Below, piece after piece: positions 44,681-53,306 of a stretch of 64,000 nucleotides of DNA. This DNA is from Gaiellasilicea sp963705515. Lineage in GTDB: Bacteria; Actinomycetota; Thermoleophilia; Gaiellales; Gaiellaceae. Under the pieces are notes generated by a model. The model was not told the DNA's origin. It saw only the letters and a list, made by a program, of their open reading frames with translations, and did no database searches. Made by a program: the position numbers and the translations under genes. The DNA lies in the NCBI GenBank assembly GCA_963705515.1, contig CAVPJV010000007.1:194079-258078 (forward strand), read 5' to 3'. How positions within the stretch are numbered: the first letter of the stretch is position 1; each line of letters begins with the position of its first letter.

Positions 44681-46198
44681 TCAGTCCTCCGCTGAGTCGA
44701 GTGGGGTCACGTCGAAGAGATGCCACGACCAGCAGTCGAGCGCCACGTAGAGCCCGTCGCGGAGGTCGTCGCCGCTCCGCTCGTAGGCCTCGCCGCTCGC
44801 GGCGTCGTCGAGCAGCCAGGCCCGGCCGCGGAAGTCGTCCCACGGCAGCGAGACGTCGCCGGACGCAGGCGCGTCGCCGAGATTCACGACGACGAGCTTG
44901 CGGGACTCGCCTCCGCGCCAGCCCCAGACCGCGAGATTCCGCCAGGTCTCGTTTCCGTCCCAGCCGCGTCGCTCGCCGAGCTGCCACTCGCCGTCGCGGA
45001 AGACGCTGTCGCCGAGCGCACTCAGCAGCCGGTCGTAAAACGCATGCACGTCGAGATCGGTCTGCTCGTCGGGCCGGCGCGCGAGGAACACCGGCAGCTG
45101 GACCTTGCGGCCCTCGAGCTGCCCCTCGTGGACGAGCCGCGCCCCCGTCTGGCTCAGCGTCGCCACGGCGGCGGCGCGCGCCTGTGCGCGAGAGAACGTC
45201 GCCGCCGCGCGCGGCTCGTCGTGGTTCTCGACGAAGCGGACCAGCCGCCGTTGGTAGCCGAGGTCGGCGTGCAGGTGCCCCTGGACGGCCTCGGCGCCGT
45301 CGTGCACGAGACGGTCGTAGAGCCGCTTGTCGTAGCAGTAGTCGAAGCCCTGCTCCTGCAGCGCCCACTCGAGATCCCAGTACGCCTCGGCCAAGAACAC
45401 GAAGTCCGGGTGAGCACGCTTCACGGCCGGGATCACGGTCGGCCAGTAGTCGGCCTCCGGCCTGGGACCGGCGCGCTCGCCCCACGTGCGCTCGAAGGTG
45501 TCGTTCATCATCAGCATCGCCATGTCGCAGCGCACGCCGTCGCACTGAGCGGCGATCGCGCTCAGCGTCTCGATCACGGCCGCGCGCAGCTCGGGCGAGA
45601 AGGCGTTCAGCTGCACGACGTCCGGCCAGGCGGGGAAGTACGGGTCGCGGCCGTTCGCGAGGACGCCGTCGCCGACGCGGACGAACGAGGCCGGATCGCG
45701 CGCGAGGTCCTCATCGCTCCCACGCACGAAGTACTCGGGATGCTCGTGCGTCCAGGTGTGATCAGGCGCGACGTGATTCGGCACGAAGTCGAGGATCAAG
45801 CCCACGTTCCGCTCCGCGAGCGCTGCCCGCGCGGCCGCGAGCCCGGACGGCCCGCCCAAGTGCGCATCGACGGCGTAGCCGCGGATGCAGTACGGCGAGC
45901 CGACGACATCCTTCGTCTGGACGTCCGGCAGGGCGCGCCGGAAGCTCTCCACCAGGCCGTCGTTCGCGAGCGCGATCGCGATCCCGGCCGGGCTGCGCTC
46001 CCAGACGCCCATCAGCCAGACGACGTCGAAGCCGAGCGCGGCGATTGCATCCCACTCGCTCGCCGGCACGCTCGCAAGGTCGATCGCGGTGCCTTCGCGG
46101 CGGCTCAGCTCGTCGAGCCAGACCCACGTGTTGATCTCGTAGATGAACGGGTGTTCGACCGTCGCCTGCTCCTCGCCCCCGGCTCCGTCAGCGGACAC
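44681..46198 (-). CDS. GH13 alpha-amylase family glycosidase
   Basis: A 505-residue TIM-barrel enzyme. The four GH13 regions are present: LILDFVPNHVAPDHTW (I), CDGVRCDMAMLMM with nucleophile Asp (II), FLAEAYWDLEWAL with acid/base Glu (III) and VRFVENHDEPRAA (IV). No signal peptide, so it acts on imported oligosaccharides. The GH13 subfamily is not clear; a sucrose-phosphorylase or maltogenic-type activity is not supported by anything specific. Start is GTG 46198, 52 bp after the ABC ATPase gene. Confidence 0.92.
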   Translation of the reverse strand: MSADGAGGEEQATVEHPFIYEINTWVWLDELSRREGTAIDLASVPASEWDAIAALGFDVVWLMGVWERSPAGIAIALANDGLVESFRRALPDVQTKDVVGSPYCIRGYAVDAHLGGPSGLAAARAALAERNVGLILDFVPNHVAPDHTWTHEHPEYFVRGSDEDLARDPASFVRVGDGVLANGRDPYFPAWPDVVQLNAFSPELRAAVIETLSAIAAQCDGVRCDMAMLMMNDTFERTWGERAGPRPEADYWPTVIPAVKRAHPDFVFLAEAYWDLEWALQEQGFDYCYDKRLYDRLVHDGAEAVQGHLHADLGYQRRLVRFVENHDEPRAAATFSRAQARAAAVATLSQTGARLVHEGQLEGRKVQLPVFLARRPDEQTDLDVHAFYDRLLSALGDSVFRDGEWQLGERRGWDGNETWRNLAVWGWRGGESRKLVVVNLGDAPASGDVSLPWDDFRGRAWLLDDAASGEAYERSGDDLRDGLYVALDCWSWHLFDVTPLDSAED

Positions 46199-46250
46199 CG
46201 TGCAGTGAGCATCGCACGGCGGAGGGCGTCACGGTCGAGCTTCAGCGATT

Positions 46251-47405
46251 TCAGATCTGCTGCTCTGTCTCCTCGTCGAAGAAGTGCAGCCGGTCGACGT
46301 TGACGGCGAGCCGCAGCCGCCGGCCCGCCCTGGCGGAGGACTGTGGGCTCAGACGGGCAGTCAGGGTCGTGCTCGCGGTCTGCTCCAGATCACCGGTCGG
46401 GTCTGGCGTCGAGCTGTCGCCGGGGAGTGGGAAGTGTGCGATCAGCTCGGCGCCCAGGGGCTCGGCCAGGGCGACGTCCACGTCGAGGCAGGCGCCGTTC
46501 GAGTCCGGAAGCAGCGCCGCGTCCGCCAGGTCCTCGGGACGGATCCCGACGATCACCGTGCTGCCGAGATGCTCACGGAGGCGCGGACGCCGCTGAAGCA
46601 ACGACGGCGTCAAGGAGATCGTCGTCCCACACAGCTCTATGCAGGGGGTGGCCCCGCCGGGATCGAGCTTGCAGCGAATGAGGTTCATCGCCGGGGAGCC
46701 GATGAAGCCGGCGACGAACAGGTTCTCGGGGCTGTCGTAGAGCCGCTGGGGCACGTCGCACTGCTCGAGGCGCCCGTCGCGCATGACCGCGACGCGGTCG
46801 CCCATCGTCATCGCCTCGGTCTGGTCGTGCGTGACGTAGAGCGTCGTCGTGCGCACGCGCTGGTGCAGGAGCGAGACATACGCGCGCATCTCCACTCGCA
46901 GCTTCGCGTCGAGGTTCGAGAGGGGCTCGTCCATCAGCAGCGCGTCCGGCTCGCGGACAATCGCGCGGCCCATCGCAACACGCTGGCGCTGGCCGCCGGA
47001 GAGCTGGCCGGGCTTCTTCTTCAGCAGGTCGCCGAGCCCGAGCATCTCCGCCGCCGGCAGCACCCGCTCGCGGATCTCACGCTTCTTCAGCTTGTGCAGC
47101 CGCAGCCCGAAGCCCATGTTGTCGTAGACCGACATGTGCGGGTACAGCGCGTAGTTCTGAAACACCATCGCGATGTTCCGGTCCTGCGGGTCGACGTCGT
47201 TGACGGATTCGCCGCCGATCCGGACCTCGCCCTCGGTCGGCGCCTCGAGGCCTGCGGTCATCCGCAGCACGGTCGTCTTGCCAGAGCCGGAGGGGCCGAC
47301 GAGGACGACGAACTCGCCGTCCCCGATCTCGAGGTTGAAGTCCTCGACGGCGACGGTGCCGTCGTCGAACACCTTCTGCAACGCGTGGAACTCGATGTTC
47401 GCCAT
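46251..47405 (-). CDS. Carbohydrate ABC importer ATP-binding protein (MsmK/UgpC type)
   Basis: A 384-residue ATPase energising the importer encoded next to it. Walker A is GPSGSGKTTVLRM, the signature is LSGGQRQRVAMGRAIVREPD, Walker B is ALLMDEPLSNLDAK and the H-loop is VTHDQTEAM. A C-terminal TOBE/MalK-like regulatory domain (PRLREHLGSTVIVGIRPEDL) follows. Many sugar importers share one ATPase; here it lies inside the sugar operon. ATG 47405 follows the GH1 gene directly. Confidence 0.95.
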   Translation of the reverse strand: MANIEFHALQKVFDDGTVAVEDFNLEIGDGEFVVLVGPSGSGKTTVLRMTAGLEAPTEGEVRIGGESVNDVDPQDRNIAMVFQNYALYPHMSVYDNMGFGLRLHKLKKREIRERVLPAAEMLGLGDLLKKKPGQLSGGQRQRVAMGRAIVREPDALLMDEPLSNLDAKLRVEMRAYVSLLHQRVRTTTLYVTHDQTEAMTMGDRVAVMRDGRLEQCDVPQRLYDSPENLFVAGFIGSPAMNLIRCKLDPGGATPCIELCGTTISLTPSLLQRRPRLREHLGSTVIVGIRPEDLADAALLPDSNGACLDVDVALAEPLGAELIAHFPLPGDSSTPDPTGDLEQTASTTLTARLSPQSSARAGRRLRLAVNVDRLHFFDEETEQQI

Positions 47406-48749
47406 TCAGTCGACCTCCCCGGTGGCGGCGGCGATCCGGTCGCGATACCAGAGTGCGCTCCGCTTCGGAATCCGCCGCTGTGTCTCGAAGTCGACGTAGA
47501 CGATGCCGAAGCGCTGCGAGTACCCGTGCTCCCACTCGAAGTTGTCGAGCAGCGACCAGACGAAGTAGCCGCGCACGTCGACGCCTGCGGCGATCGCCTG
47601 CTCGACGGCCGCGAGATGCTCCTCGATGTAGGCGAGACGGCTGGGATCCTCGACCACGTCGCCCCCGTTCCTGCGGTCGACGAAGGCGGCGCCGTTCTCG
47701 GTGATCAGGAGGGGCACGTCACCGTAGTCGCGCTTCAGGCCGACGAGCAGCTCCGTCAACGCCTCAGGGACGACGGGCCACCCCATCGCGGTCTTGTCTG
47801 CCTCCTGCGGCACCTCGACGAGCCCGAGCACGGAGCCGTCGTCGGACGCGGTGACGAGGTTCGGGCGGTAGAAGTTGACGCCGAGGTAGTCGATCGGCTG
47901 GGCGATCGTCTCCAGGTCACCGGGGCGAATCGCGTCGAGCGGTCCGAACCGCTCCTCGTAGAGCTCGAGGATGTCCGGCGGGTACGCGCCGCGGAAGATC
48001 GGGTCGAGGAACCAGCCGTTGTGGTAGCCCTCGAGCCGCCGCGCCGCCGCGCGGTCCTCGTCGCCGTCGGTGAACGGCCGCGCCACGGTCAGGTCGAGCG
48101 TGATCCCGATCCGGCCCGCTCGCCCCGTGTCCCGGAAGGCGCGCACGACGGTCCCGTGGGACAGAAGCGCGTGGTGCGCCGCCCGGATGGCACGCGGCCA
48201 GTCGGTTGCGCCGGGAGCCTTCGTCCCGAATGCGTAGCCGAGGAAAGAGGTCACCCACGGCTCGTTGTGCGTCGTCCAGTCCTCGACCAGGTCTCCGAGG
48301 CTGTCGAAGACGAGCTCGGCATACTCCGCGAAGCGGTCGACCGTGTCGCGCGACGCCCAGCCGCCGCCGTCCTCGAGCGCCTGCGGCAGGTCCCAGTGGT
48401 AGAGCGTCACGAGCGGCGCGATCCCGCGCTCGCGAAGCCCTTCGACCAGGCGGCGGTAGAAGTCGAGCCCACGCTGGTTCGCCGGTCCACGGCCGTCCGG
48501 CTGAATCCGGGGCCAGGCGATCGAGAAGCGGTAGGCGCGCAGGCCGAGCGAGGACATCAGGTCGAGGTCCTCGCGCCAGCGGTAGTAGTGCTCGCAGGCC
48601 GGGTCGCCGGTGTCGCCGTTGTGCACCTTGCCCGGCGTGCCTGCGAAGCGGTCCCAGATCGACTCGCCGCGGCCGTCGGCCTTGGTCGCGCCCTCGATCT
48701 GGAACGCCGCTGTCGCCGCACCCCAGACGAAATCCTTGGGGAAGGTCAT
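47406..48749 (-). CDS. GH1 beta-glucosidase
   Basis: A 447-residue retaining beta-glycosidase with the GH1 opening PKDFVWGAATAAFQIEGATK and WDRFAGTPGKVHNGDTGDPA. The acid/base Glu is in DWTTHNEPWVTSFLGY, the nucleophile Glu in PLLITENGAAFVDRRNGG, and YFVWSLLDNFEWEHGYSQRF gives the aglycone-site region. No signal peptide, so it splits imported beta-glucosides such as cellobiose. ATG 48749 overlaps the permease stop by four bases. Confidence 0.95.
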   Translation of the reverse strand: MTFPKDFVWGAATAAFQIEGATKADGRGESIWDRFAGTPGKVHNGDTGDPACEHYYRWREDLDLMSSLGLRAYRFSIAWPRIQPDGRGPANQRGLDFYRRLVEGLRERGIAPLVTLYHWDLPQALEDGGGWASRDTVDRFAEYAELVFDSLGDLVEDWTTHNEPWVTSFLGYAFGTKAPGATDWPRAIRAAHHALLSHGTVVRAFRDTGRAGRIGITLDLTVARPFTDGDEDRAAARRLEGYHNGWFLDPIFRGAYPPDILELYEERFGPLDAIRPGDLETIAQPIDYLGVNFYRPNLVTASDDGSVLGLVEVPQEADKTAMGWPVVPEALTELLVGLKRDYGDVPLLITENGAAFVDRRNGGDVVEDPSRLAYIEEHLAAVEQAIAAGVDVRGYFVWSLLDNFEWEHGYSQRFGIVYVDFETQRRIPKRSALWYRDRIAAATGEVD

Positions 48750-49642
48750 CCTTTCACCGCTCCTTTCATGATCCCGCCCACGATCTGCTTGCCGAGCACG
48801 AGAAAGACGATAAGCAGGGGCAGGATCGAGACGAACGTGCCGGTGAGGATGAGCGCGTAGTCCGGCACGTACGCGGCTCCCGCGAGTGTCGAAACGGCGA
48901 CCTGCACGGTCGGGTTGTGTGGAGTGAGCACGATTAGCGGCCAGAAGAAGTCGTTCCAAGTGTTCATGAAGGTGAGGAGGCCGAGCACGGCCGCGATCGG
49001 GCGCACGGCCGGCAGGACGACGTGCCAGAAGACGCGCAGGGTGTGGCACCCGTCGACGCGCGCCGCGTCGATCAGCTCGTTCGGAACGGCGCCGGAGATG
49101 TATTGGCGCATCAGGAAGACACCGAAGGCGGTGACGAGGAACGGCGCGATCACCGCCTGCAGGTGGTTGAGCCAGCCAAATTTGTTCATCTCGATGTAGA
49201 GCGGGATCACGCCGAGCTGAACCGGCACGATCAGCGTCGCGATCACGACGACGAAGAGCAGCTTGCTACCGCGGAAGCTGAGCTTCGCGAAGGCGAAGCC
49301 GGCAAGCGCGCTGAAGAAGACGACGGAGGCGGTGACGACGCTCGCAACGATCGCGGAGTTGATCAGCGCCTTCGCGAAGTCGACGTTGACGATCCCCGCG
49401 TTGAAGAGCCGGTCGACGTTTTCTCGGAAGTTGCCTCCCGGTGTCAGCACCGGCGGGTATGCGCCGAGCGCCGAGTTGTCGTGTGAGGCGACGACGAACG
49501 ACCAGTAGAGCGGAAAGAGCGAGAACGCCATGAGCAGGAGCAGGAAGACGTACGTCCACACGCCGCCGCGGCGGTAGTCGCGGCGCCGCCTGGCGCGGCG
49601 CGTCGCCGCTCGCGCTCGGGTCCGGTACGGGATCGCGGTCAT
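48746..49642 (-). CDS. Carbohydrate ABC importer permease (MalG type)
   Basis: A 298-residue inner-membrane permease with six predicted helices, the first at VWTYVFLLLLMAFSLFPLYW. The EAA loop for ATPase contact reads NELIDAARVDGCHTLRVFWH, followed by VVLPAVRPIAAVLGLLTFMN. Other markers are FNAGIVNVDFAKALINSAIV and NTWNDFFWPLIVL (family MalG). ATG 49642 overlaps the first permease's stop (ATGA). Confidence 0.94.
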   Translation of the reverse strand: MTAIPYRTRARAATRRARRRRDYRRGGVWTYVFLLLLMAFSLFPLYWSFVVASHDNSALGAYPPVLTPGGNFRENVDRLFNAGIVNVDFAKALINSAIVASVVTASVVFFSALAGFAFAKLSFRGSKLLFVVVIATLIVPVQLGVIPLYIEMNKFGWLNHLQAVIAPFLVTAFGVFLMRQYISGAVPNELIDAARVDGCHTLRVFWHVVLPAVRPIAAVLGLLTFMNTWNDFFWPLIVLTPHNPTVQVAVSTLAGAAYVPDYALILTGTFVSILPLLIVFLVLGKQIVGGIMKGAVKG

Positions 49643-50607
49643 GAGTCGGCCGACCTGATCCTGCGGATGAGCAGGTAGTTGACGAACGAGATGACAGCGA
49701 TCAGGAGGAAGAGGCACCACGCGATGGCGGCCGCGTAGCCGAAGTCGAACTGCGTTCCTCCGAACGCCTTCTCGTAGAGGTACATCGCTACCGTCTGGTA
49801 CTGGCGGCCGGAACCGCCTGTACTGCCGCTCTTGACCGGCTGGAAGAGGAACGGCTCCGTAAAGAGCTGGAGCCCGCCGATCGTCGAGATGATCACCGTG
49901 AAGATGATCGTCGGCCGGATCATCGGCACCGTCACGTGGATGAATTGCCGCCAGGTGCGGGCGCCGTCGACCGCGGACGCCTCGTACAGCTCGTCCGGGA
50001 TCGACTGCATCGCGGCGAGGTAGAGGAGCGCGTTGTAGCCGACCCAGCGCCAGGTGACCATCGTCGAAAGCGCGACCCACGAGGAGATGCGGCCCGCCTC
50101 CCAGTTGACGTTCTCGATCCCGACCTGGTTCAGGAGGTAGTTGACGAGCCCGTAGCGGTAGCCGAAGAGCTGGGTGAAGATCAGCGCCACCGCTACGAGC
50201 GACGTCACCTGGGGGAGGAGGATGCCCATGCGGAAGAACGTCCGCACGCGCAGGCTGCGGTTGAGCACGTGCGCGATCACGAGCGCGAGCACGAGCTGCG
50301 GGATCGTCGAGAGCACCCAGATCCCCAGCGTGTTCACGACCGCGTTCCAGAAGTACGAGTCGTGCATGAGCTCCGAGTAGTTCTGGAGCCCGATGAAGCT
50401 CCACGTCGGGTCGAGCAGGTTTCGGTCGGTGAGCGAGACCCACGCCGTGTACAGCAGCGGGAAGATCCCGAAGATCGCGAAGAGGATGAAGAACGGCGCG
50501 ATATAGAGGTAGGGCGAGACCTTCGCGTCGACGCGCCGCAGCCGCCGGCGCGTCGCGCTCCGGCGCCGTGCCACCTGGGTCGGTGCGGCTGCAGCTCGGT
50601 CGCTCAT
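49639..50607 (-). CDS. Carbohydrate ABC importer permease (MalF type)
   Basis: A 322-residue permease with helices starting SPYLYIAPFFILFAIFGIFP. The EAA loop is DELYEASAVDGARTWRQFIH followed by VTVPMIRPTIIFTVIISTIG. It also has NVVNTLGIWVLSTIPQLVLA-like helix 2 and an RMGILLPQVTSLVAVALIFT helix. It pairs with the MalG-type permease to form the channel. Start ATG 50607, after a GC hairpin that separates it from the binding-protein gene. Confidence 0.94.
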   Translation of the reverse strand: MSDRAAAAPTQVARRRSATRRRLRRVDAKVSPYLYIAPFFILFAIFGIFPLLYTAWVSLTDRNLLDPTWSFIGLQNYSELMHDSYFWNAVVNTLGIWVLSTIPQLVLALVIAHVLNRSLRVRTFFRMGILLPQVTSLVAVALIFTQLFGYRYGLVNYLLNQVGIENVNWEAGRISSWVALSTMVTWRWVGYNALLYLAAMQSIPDELYEASAVDGARTWRQFIHVTVPMIRPTIIFTVIISTIGGLQLFTEPFLFQPVKSGSTGGSGRQYQTVAMYLYEKAFGGTQFDFGYAAAIAWCLFLLIAVISFVNYLLIRRIRSADS

Positions 50608-50635
50608 CTCGCTCCCATCATCCTCCTGCGCGAGG

Positions 50636-50676
50636 GGGCGTGCCGGGCCGGGAGAGGGTGTCGGCCCGGCACGCCC
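50636..50676 (-). repeat. Perfect 14-bp intercistronic hairpin
   Basis: GGGCGTGCCGGGCC (50636-50649) and GGCCCGGCACGCCC (50663-50676) pair perfectly around a 13-nt loop. It lies 7 bp downstream of the solute-binding protein stop and 28 bp upstream of the MalF-type permease start. No T-run follows, so it fits an mRNA-stabilising or partial-termination element that lets the binding protein be made in excess, as in malE-malF of other bacteria. Confidence 0.8.
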
Positions 50677-50683
50677 TGCGCTC

Positions 50684-51976
50684 CTAGGACAGCGCCTTGA
50701 CGTCCTTGAGGAACTGCGACCAGGACTGCGCCGGCGTCTGCTTCTTCTGCTCGACGCGCTGAATCGCGTTCGAGGAGGCCGTCTGGATCGCGCCCTGCTG
50801 CGGCCCGATCACCTGCGGCTTCAGCCTGAGCGCCGACGTGGCGAAGATCTGCCCGACCGGCGCGTTGTTGAAGAACGGGTTCTTGAAGCCAGAGACCGCC
50901 TTGCTCTTCAGCAGTGCGGGCTGGCTTGGCAGGTTGCCCGTCTGCTTGAAGATGGCCGCCTCGGACGACGGCGAGGTCAGGAACTTGACCAGGTCAGCTG
51001 CCTGCTCCGCATTCTTCGACTGAGCCGGCACGGCCAGATAGGAGCCGCCCCAGTTACCGCCGGTTCCCGGCGTCAGGGCGATGTCCCACTTGCCCTTCGT
51101 CGCCGGGGCCTGCCCCTGGATATAGCCCATCATCCAGGCCGGGCAGGTGACGGTCGCGAAGCTGCCCTTCTTGTAGCCCGTGTTCCAGTCGTTGCTGAAG
51201 GCCGCAAAACCGGCGGACTCGCCGGCCGCGATCCCCGCCATGGTGAGATTCCACGCGGCCTTGACCTTCGGGTTCGACGCGACGATGACCTTGCCGTTCT
51301 TGTCGTAGTAGGCCGGGTTGACCTGACCGATCATCGCGTTGTAGACGTTGCTGCCGGAGTCGAAGAACGTGACGCCCTTCGGCGCGTTCTTCTGGAAGCG
51401 CTTTCCGGCCTGGATGAACGCCTGCCAGGTCGGCCAGAGCTTCGAGACAGCCGTCCGATTGGTCGGCAGGCCCGCCTTCTGGAACAGATCGCGGCGGTAG
51501 CAGATCGCCAGGCTGCCGACGTCCGTGCCGAGTCCGACGATCTCACCCTTGCTCCCGAGCGCCTGCTGCCACTTCCAGGGCAGCCAGCGGTCCTTGAGCA
51601 ATGCCGCTCCGTACTGGCGCAGGTTCACGAATCCCTGCGGCTGAGCCTTGAACTGCGCGATGAAGCCGACCTCGATCGCCTCGATGTCGGCGGCGCCGGC
51701 GTTCGTGGCGACGCTCTTCGCGAGGTTCGAGTGGTGGACCGCGTAGTCCTGAATCGATTCCTTGATCGTGACGCCGGGATGCGACGCCTCGTACCGCTTG
51801 TAGAGATCGTGGTAGCCGAAGTCGCCGAAGAGGCTGATCGTCAGCGTCACGGGCTCAGCCTTGCTCTTGCCTGCGGCGGTCGTCGCGGCGTACCCCGTGC
51901 CCACGACGGTCGCTACGATCAGCGCCACGGCGAGGATGCGCCCGCGCTGCCTTCTTTCTGTCTTCTTGCCCATCAT
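50684..51976 (-). CDS. Extracellular sugar-binding protein of ABC importer
   Basis: A 430-residue substrate-binding protein (cluster B, SBP_bac_1-like). The signal segment is GRILAVALIVATVVGTGYAA after a basic N-terminus; no lipobox cysteine is visible. Mature features include TLTISLFGDFGYHDLYKRYE, IEAIEVGFIAQFKAQPQGFV, AICYRRDLFQKAGLPTNRTA, SFATVTCPAWMMGYIQGQAP and AADLVKFLTSPSSEAAIFKQ. Ligand likely a gluco-oligosaccharide given the linked GH1, GH13 and GH63-like enzymes. First structural gene after lacI. Confidence 0.94.
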   Translation of the reverse strand: MMGKKTERRQRGRILAVALIVATVVGTGYAATTAAGKSKAEPVTLTISLFGDFGYHDLYKRYEASHPGVTIKESIQDYAVHHSNLAKSVATNAGAADIEAIEVGFIAQFKAQPQGFVNLRQYGAALLKDRWLPWKWQQALGSKGEIVGLGTDVGSLAICYRRDLFQKAGLPTNRTAVSKLWPTWQAFIQAGKRFQKNAPKGVTFFDSGSNVYNAMIGQVNPAYYDKNGKVIVASNPKVKAAWNLTMAGIAAGESAGFAAFSNDWNTGYKKGSFATVTCPAWMMGYIQGQAPATKGKWDIALTPGTGGNWGGSYLAVPAQSKNAEQAADLVKFLTSPSSEAAIFKQTGNLPSQPALLKSKAVSGFKNPFFNNAPVGQIFATSALRLKPQVIGPQQGAIQTASSNAIQRVEQKKQTPAQSWSQFLKDVKALS

Positions 51977-52033
51977 CCGTTTCCTCTCTTGTCGTTCTGC
52001 GAGGGAAAAGCCGTTTGGAGGTACATCGACCCT

Positions 52034-53083
52034 TCAGTTCGCGCTGACGGCCACCCCCTTCTTGCTGCCGCACGACTCTCGAAGAACGAGCTCGACCGGG
52101 AGCACGGAGACGTGCGGCGCCGTCTCCGTGTCGTCGATCAGCTGGACCAGCGATCTCGCCGCAGCGGCGCCGAGAGCCTGCTTGTCCTGGCGGATCGTGG
52201 TCAGCGCGGGGCTGACGAGCTCTGCGAGCTGGATGTCGTCGAAACCGACGACGGCGATGTCGTCCGGGCAGCGGAGCCCGGCGTCCTCGATCGCCCGGAT
52301 TGCGCCGACCGCCATCATGTCCGCCGCTGCGAAGACCGCGGTGGGGGGCTCCGGGAGGGCGAGCAGCGCGCGCATCGCGGCCTCACCGCTCTCCATGTAG
52401 AAGTCGCCCGCCGCCTCGTAGCCAGGCTGGGGGGTCAGCCCGAGCTCCTGGAGCTCCGCTCGGTACCCGAGCAGGCGGTCGGCGGCGGGCTTCGTGTGCG
52501 CGAGACCGGCGATCGTCGCGATGCGCGTGTGGCCGAGGCCGTGCAGGTGCCGGACCGCGAGCCGGGCGCCGCCGAGGTTGTCGGAGGCGACGTAGCTCGC
52601 CCGCTCGCCGGCGAGGGCGAGGTCGACCGCGACGACGGGTGTGCCGGAGGCGATCAGCTTCTGCAGCTCCGGCTCCTCGGCATCGTCGACTGCGAGCACG
52701 ACCACTCCGTCGACACCGTGGTGGCGTGCGCGTCGCGCGTAGGCATGCGGGCCATGCCCGGAGCCCGGCTGCTCGTGCGCGAAAAGGAGGACGTCGTAGC
52801 CGTCGGCGCCGAGTGAGTGCTTCAGGCCGACGAGGACCTCGAGGAAGAACGGGTGCTGGAGATCCGGATTCGACTCGCCGGTGAAGAGGATCACGCCGAT
52901 CAGCTGCGACCTGCGCTTGACCAGCGTCCTCGCCGCCGCGTTCGGGGTGTAGTCGAGCTTCCGTGCCCACGCGAGCACCCGCAGGCGTGTCTCGGCGCTC
53001 ACGTCCGAGTAGCCGTTGAACACGCGCGACACCGTCGCAACCGACACTCCGCTTCGCGCCGCGACTTCCCGAATCGTGGAAAT
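52034..53083 (-). CDS. LacI family transcriptional repressor
   Basis: A 349-residue regulator. The helix-turn-helix reads ISTIREVAARSGVSVATVSR followed by VFNGYSDVSAETRLRVLAWA. The sugar-binding core has LIGVILFTGESNPDLQHPFF, GVDGVVVLAVDDAEEPELQK, IATIAGLAHTKPAADRLLGY and VVGFDDIQLAELVSPALTTI. No ATG, GTG or TTG precedes the HTH. ATT 53083 sits 6 bases after GGAGG and gives the standard ISTIREV start; GTG 53047 would cut the HTH in half. A CG-centred operator overlaps its promoter, so it likely represses itself and the sugar operon. Confidence 0.88.
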   Translation of the reverse strand: MSTIREVAARSGVSVATVSRVFNGYSDVSAETRLRVLAWARKLDYTPNAAARTLVKRRSQLIGVILFTGESNPDLQHPFFLEVLVGLKHSLGADGYDVLLFAHEQPGSGHGPHAYARRARHHGVDGVVVLAVDDAEEPELQKLIASGTPVVAVDLALAGERASYVASDNLGGARLAVRHLHGLGHTRIATIAGLAHTKPAADRLLGYRAELQELGLTPQPGYEAAGDFYMESGEAAMRALLALPEPPTAVFAAADMMAVGAIRAIEDAGLRCPDDIAVVGFDDIQLAELVSPALTTIRQDKQALGAAAARSLVQLIDDTETAPHVSVLPVELVLRESCGSKKGVAVSAN

Positions 53084-53100
53084 TCTCCGCCTCCAGGTGG

Positions 53101-53120
53101 TTCCGAAAACGTTTCCGGAA
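53101..53120. promoter_or_regulatory. LacI-type operator
   Basis: TTCCGAAAACGTTTCCGGAA is a near-perfect palindrome (two mismatches) with the central CG and flanking A/T runs typical of LacI/GalR-family operators. It covers the predicted transcription start of the lacI gene, so autorepression is expected. A weaker similar half-palindrome (GCGAAATCGTTTTG) lies at 53168-53181. Confidence 0.78.
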
Positions 53121-53149
53121 CTCTAGGCATACCGGCGCGAGAAAGTCAA
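53120..53149 (-). promoter_or_regulatory. Sigma-70-type promoter of lacI
   Basis: On the minus strand TTGACT (53149-53144) and TAGAGT (53125-53120) are separated by 18 bases. Both hexamers are close to consensus and stand in an AT-richer patch than the surroundings. The start point would fall within the operator, about 30-40 bases before the ATT start. Confidence 0.7.
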
Positions 53150-53189
53150 TAGCCAAACCAGAATTTTTGCGAAATCGTTTTGGGAGATC

Positions 53190-53306
53190 GTGCCCGAGGC
53201 AGGCAAGACTGGCTTGTTCATCGGCCCCTACGAGCATGACGGTCTCGACCCGGCATTCAAGCGCCCGACGCACCAAATGCTCCATATGGGTCGGATTGAG
53301 TGCTAG
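53190..53306 (+). CDS. Candidate 38-residue protein
   Basis: A short reading frame (GTG start, GGGAG four bases before it) encoding VPEAGKTGLFIGPYEHDGLD, PAFKRPTHQMLHMGRIEC. It shares CTAG with the convergent 67-residue gene, the same stop overlap seen at all other convergent pairs here, which is the main support. No family is recognised and the length gives little statistical weight. Confidence 0.3.
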   Translation: MPEAGKTGLFIGPYEHDGLDPAFKRPTHQMLHMGRIEC

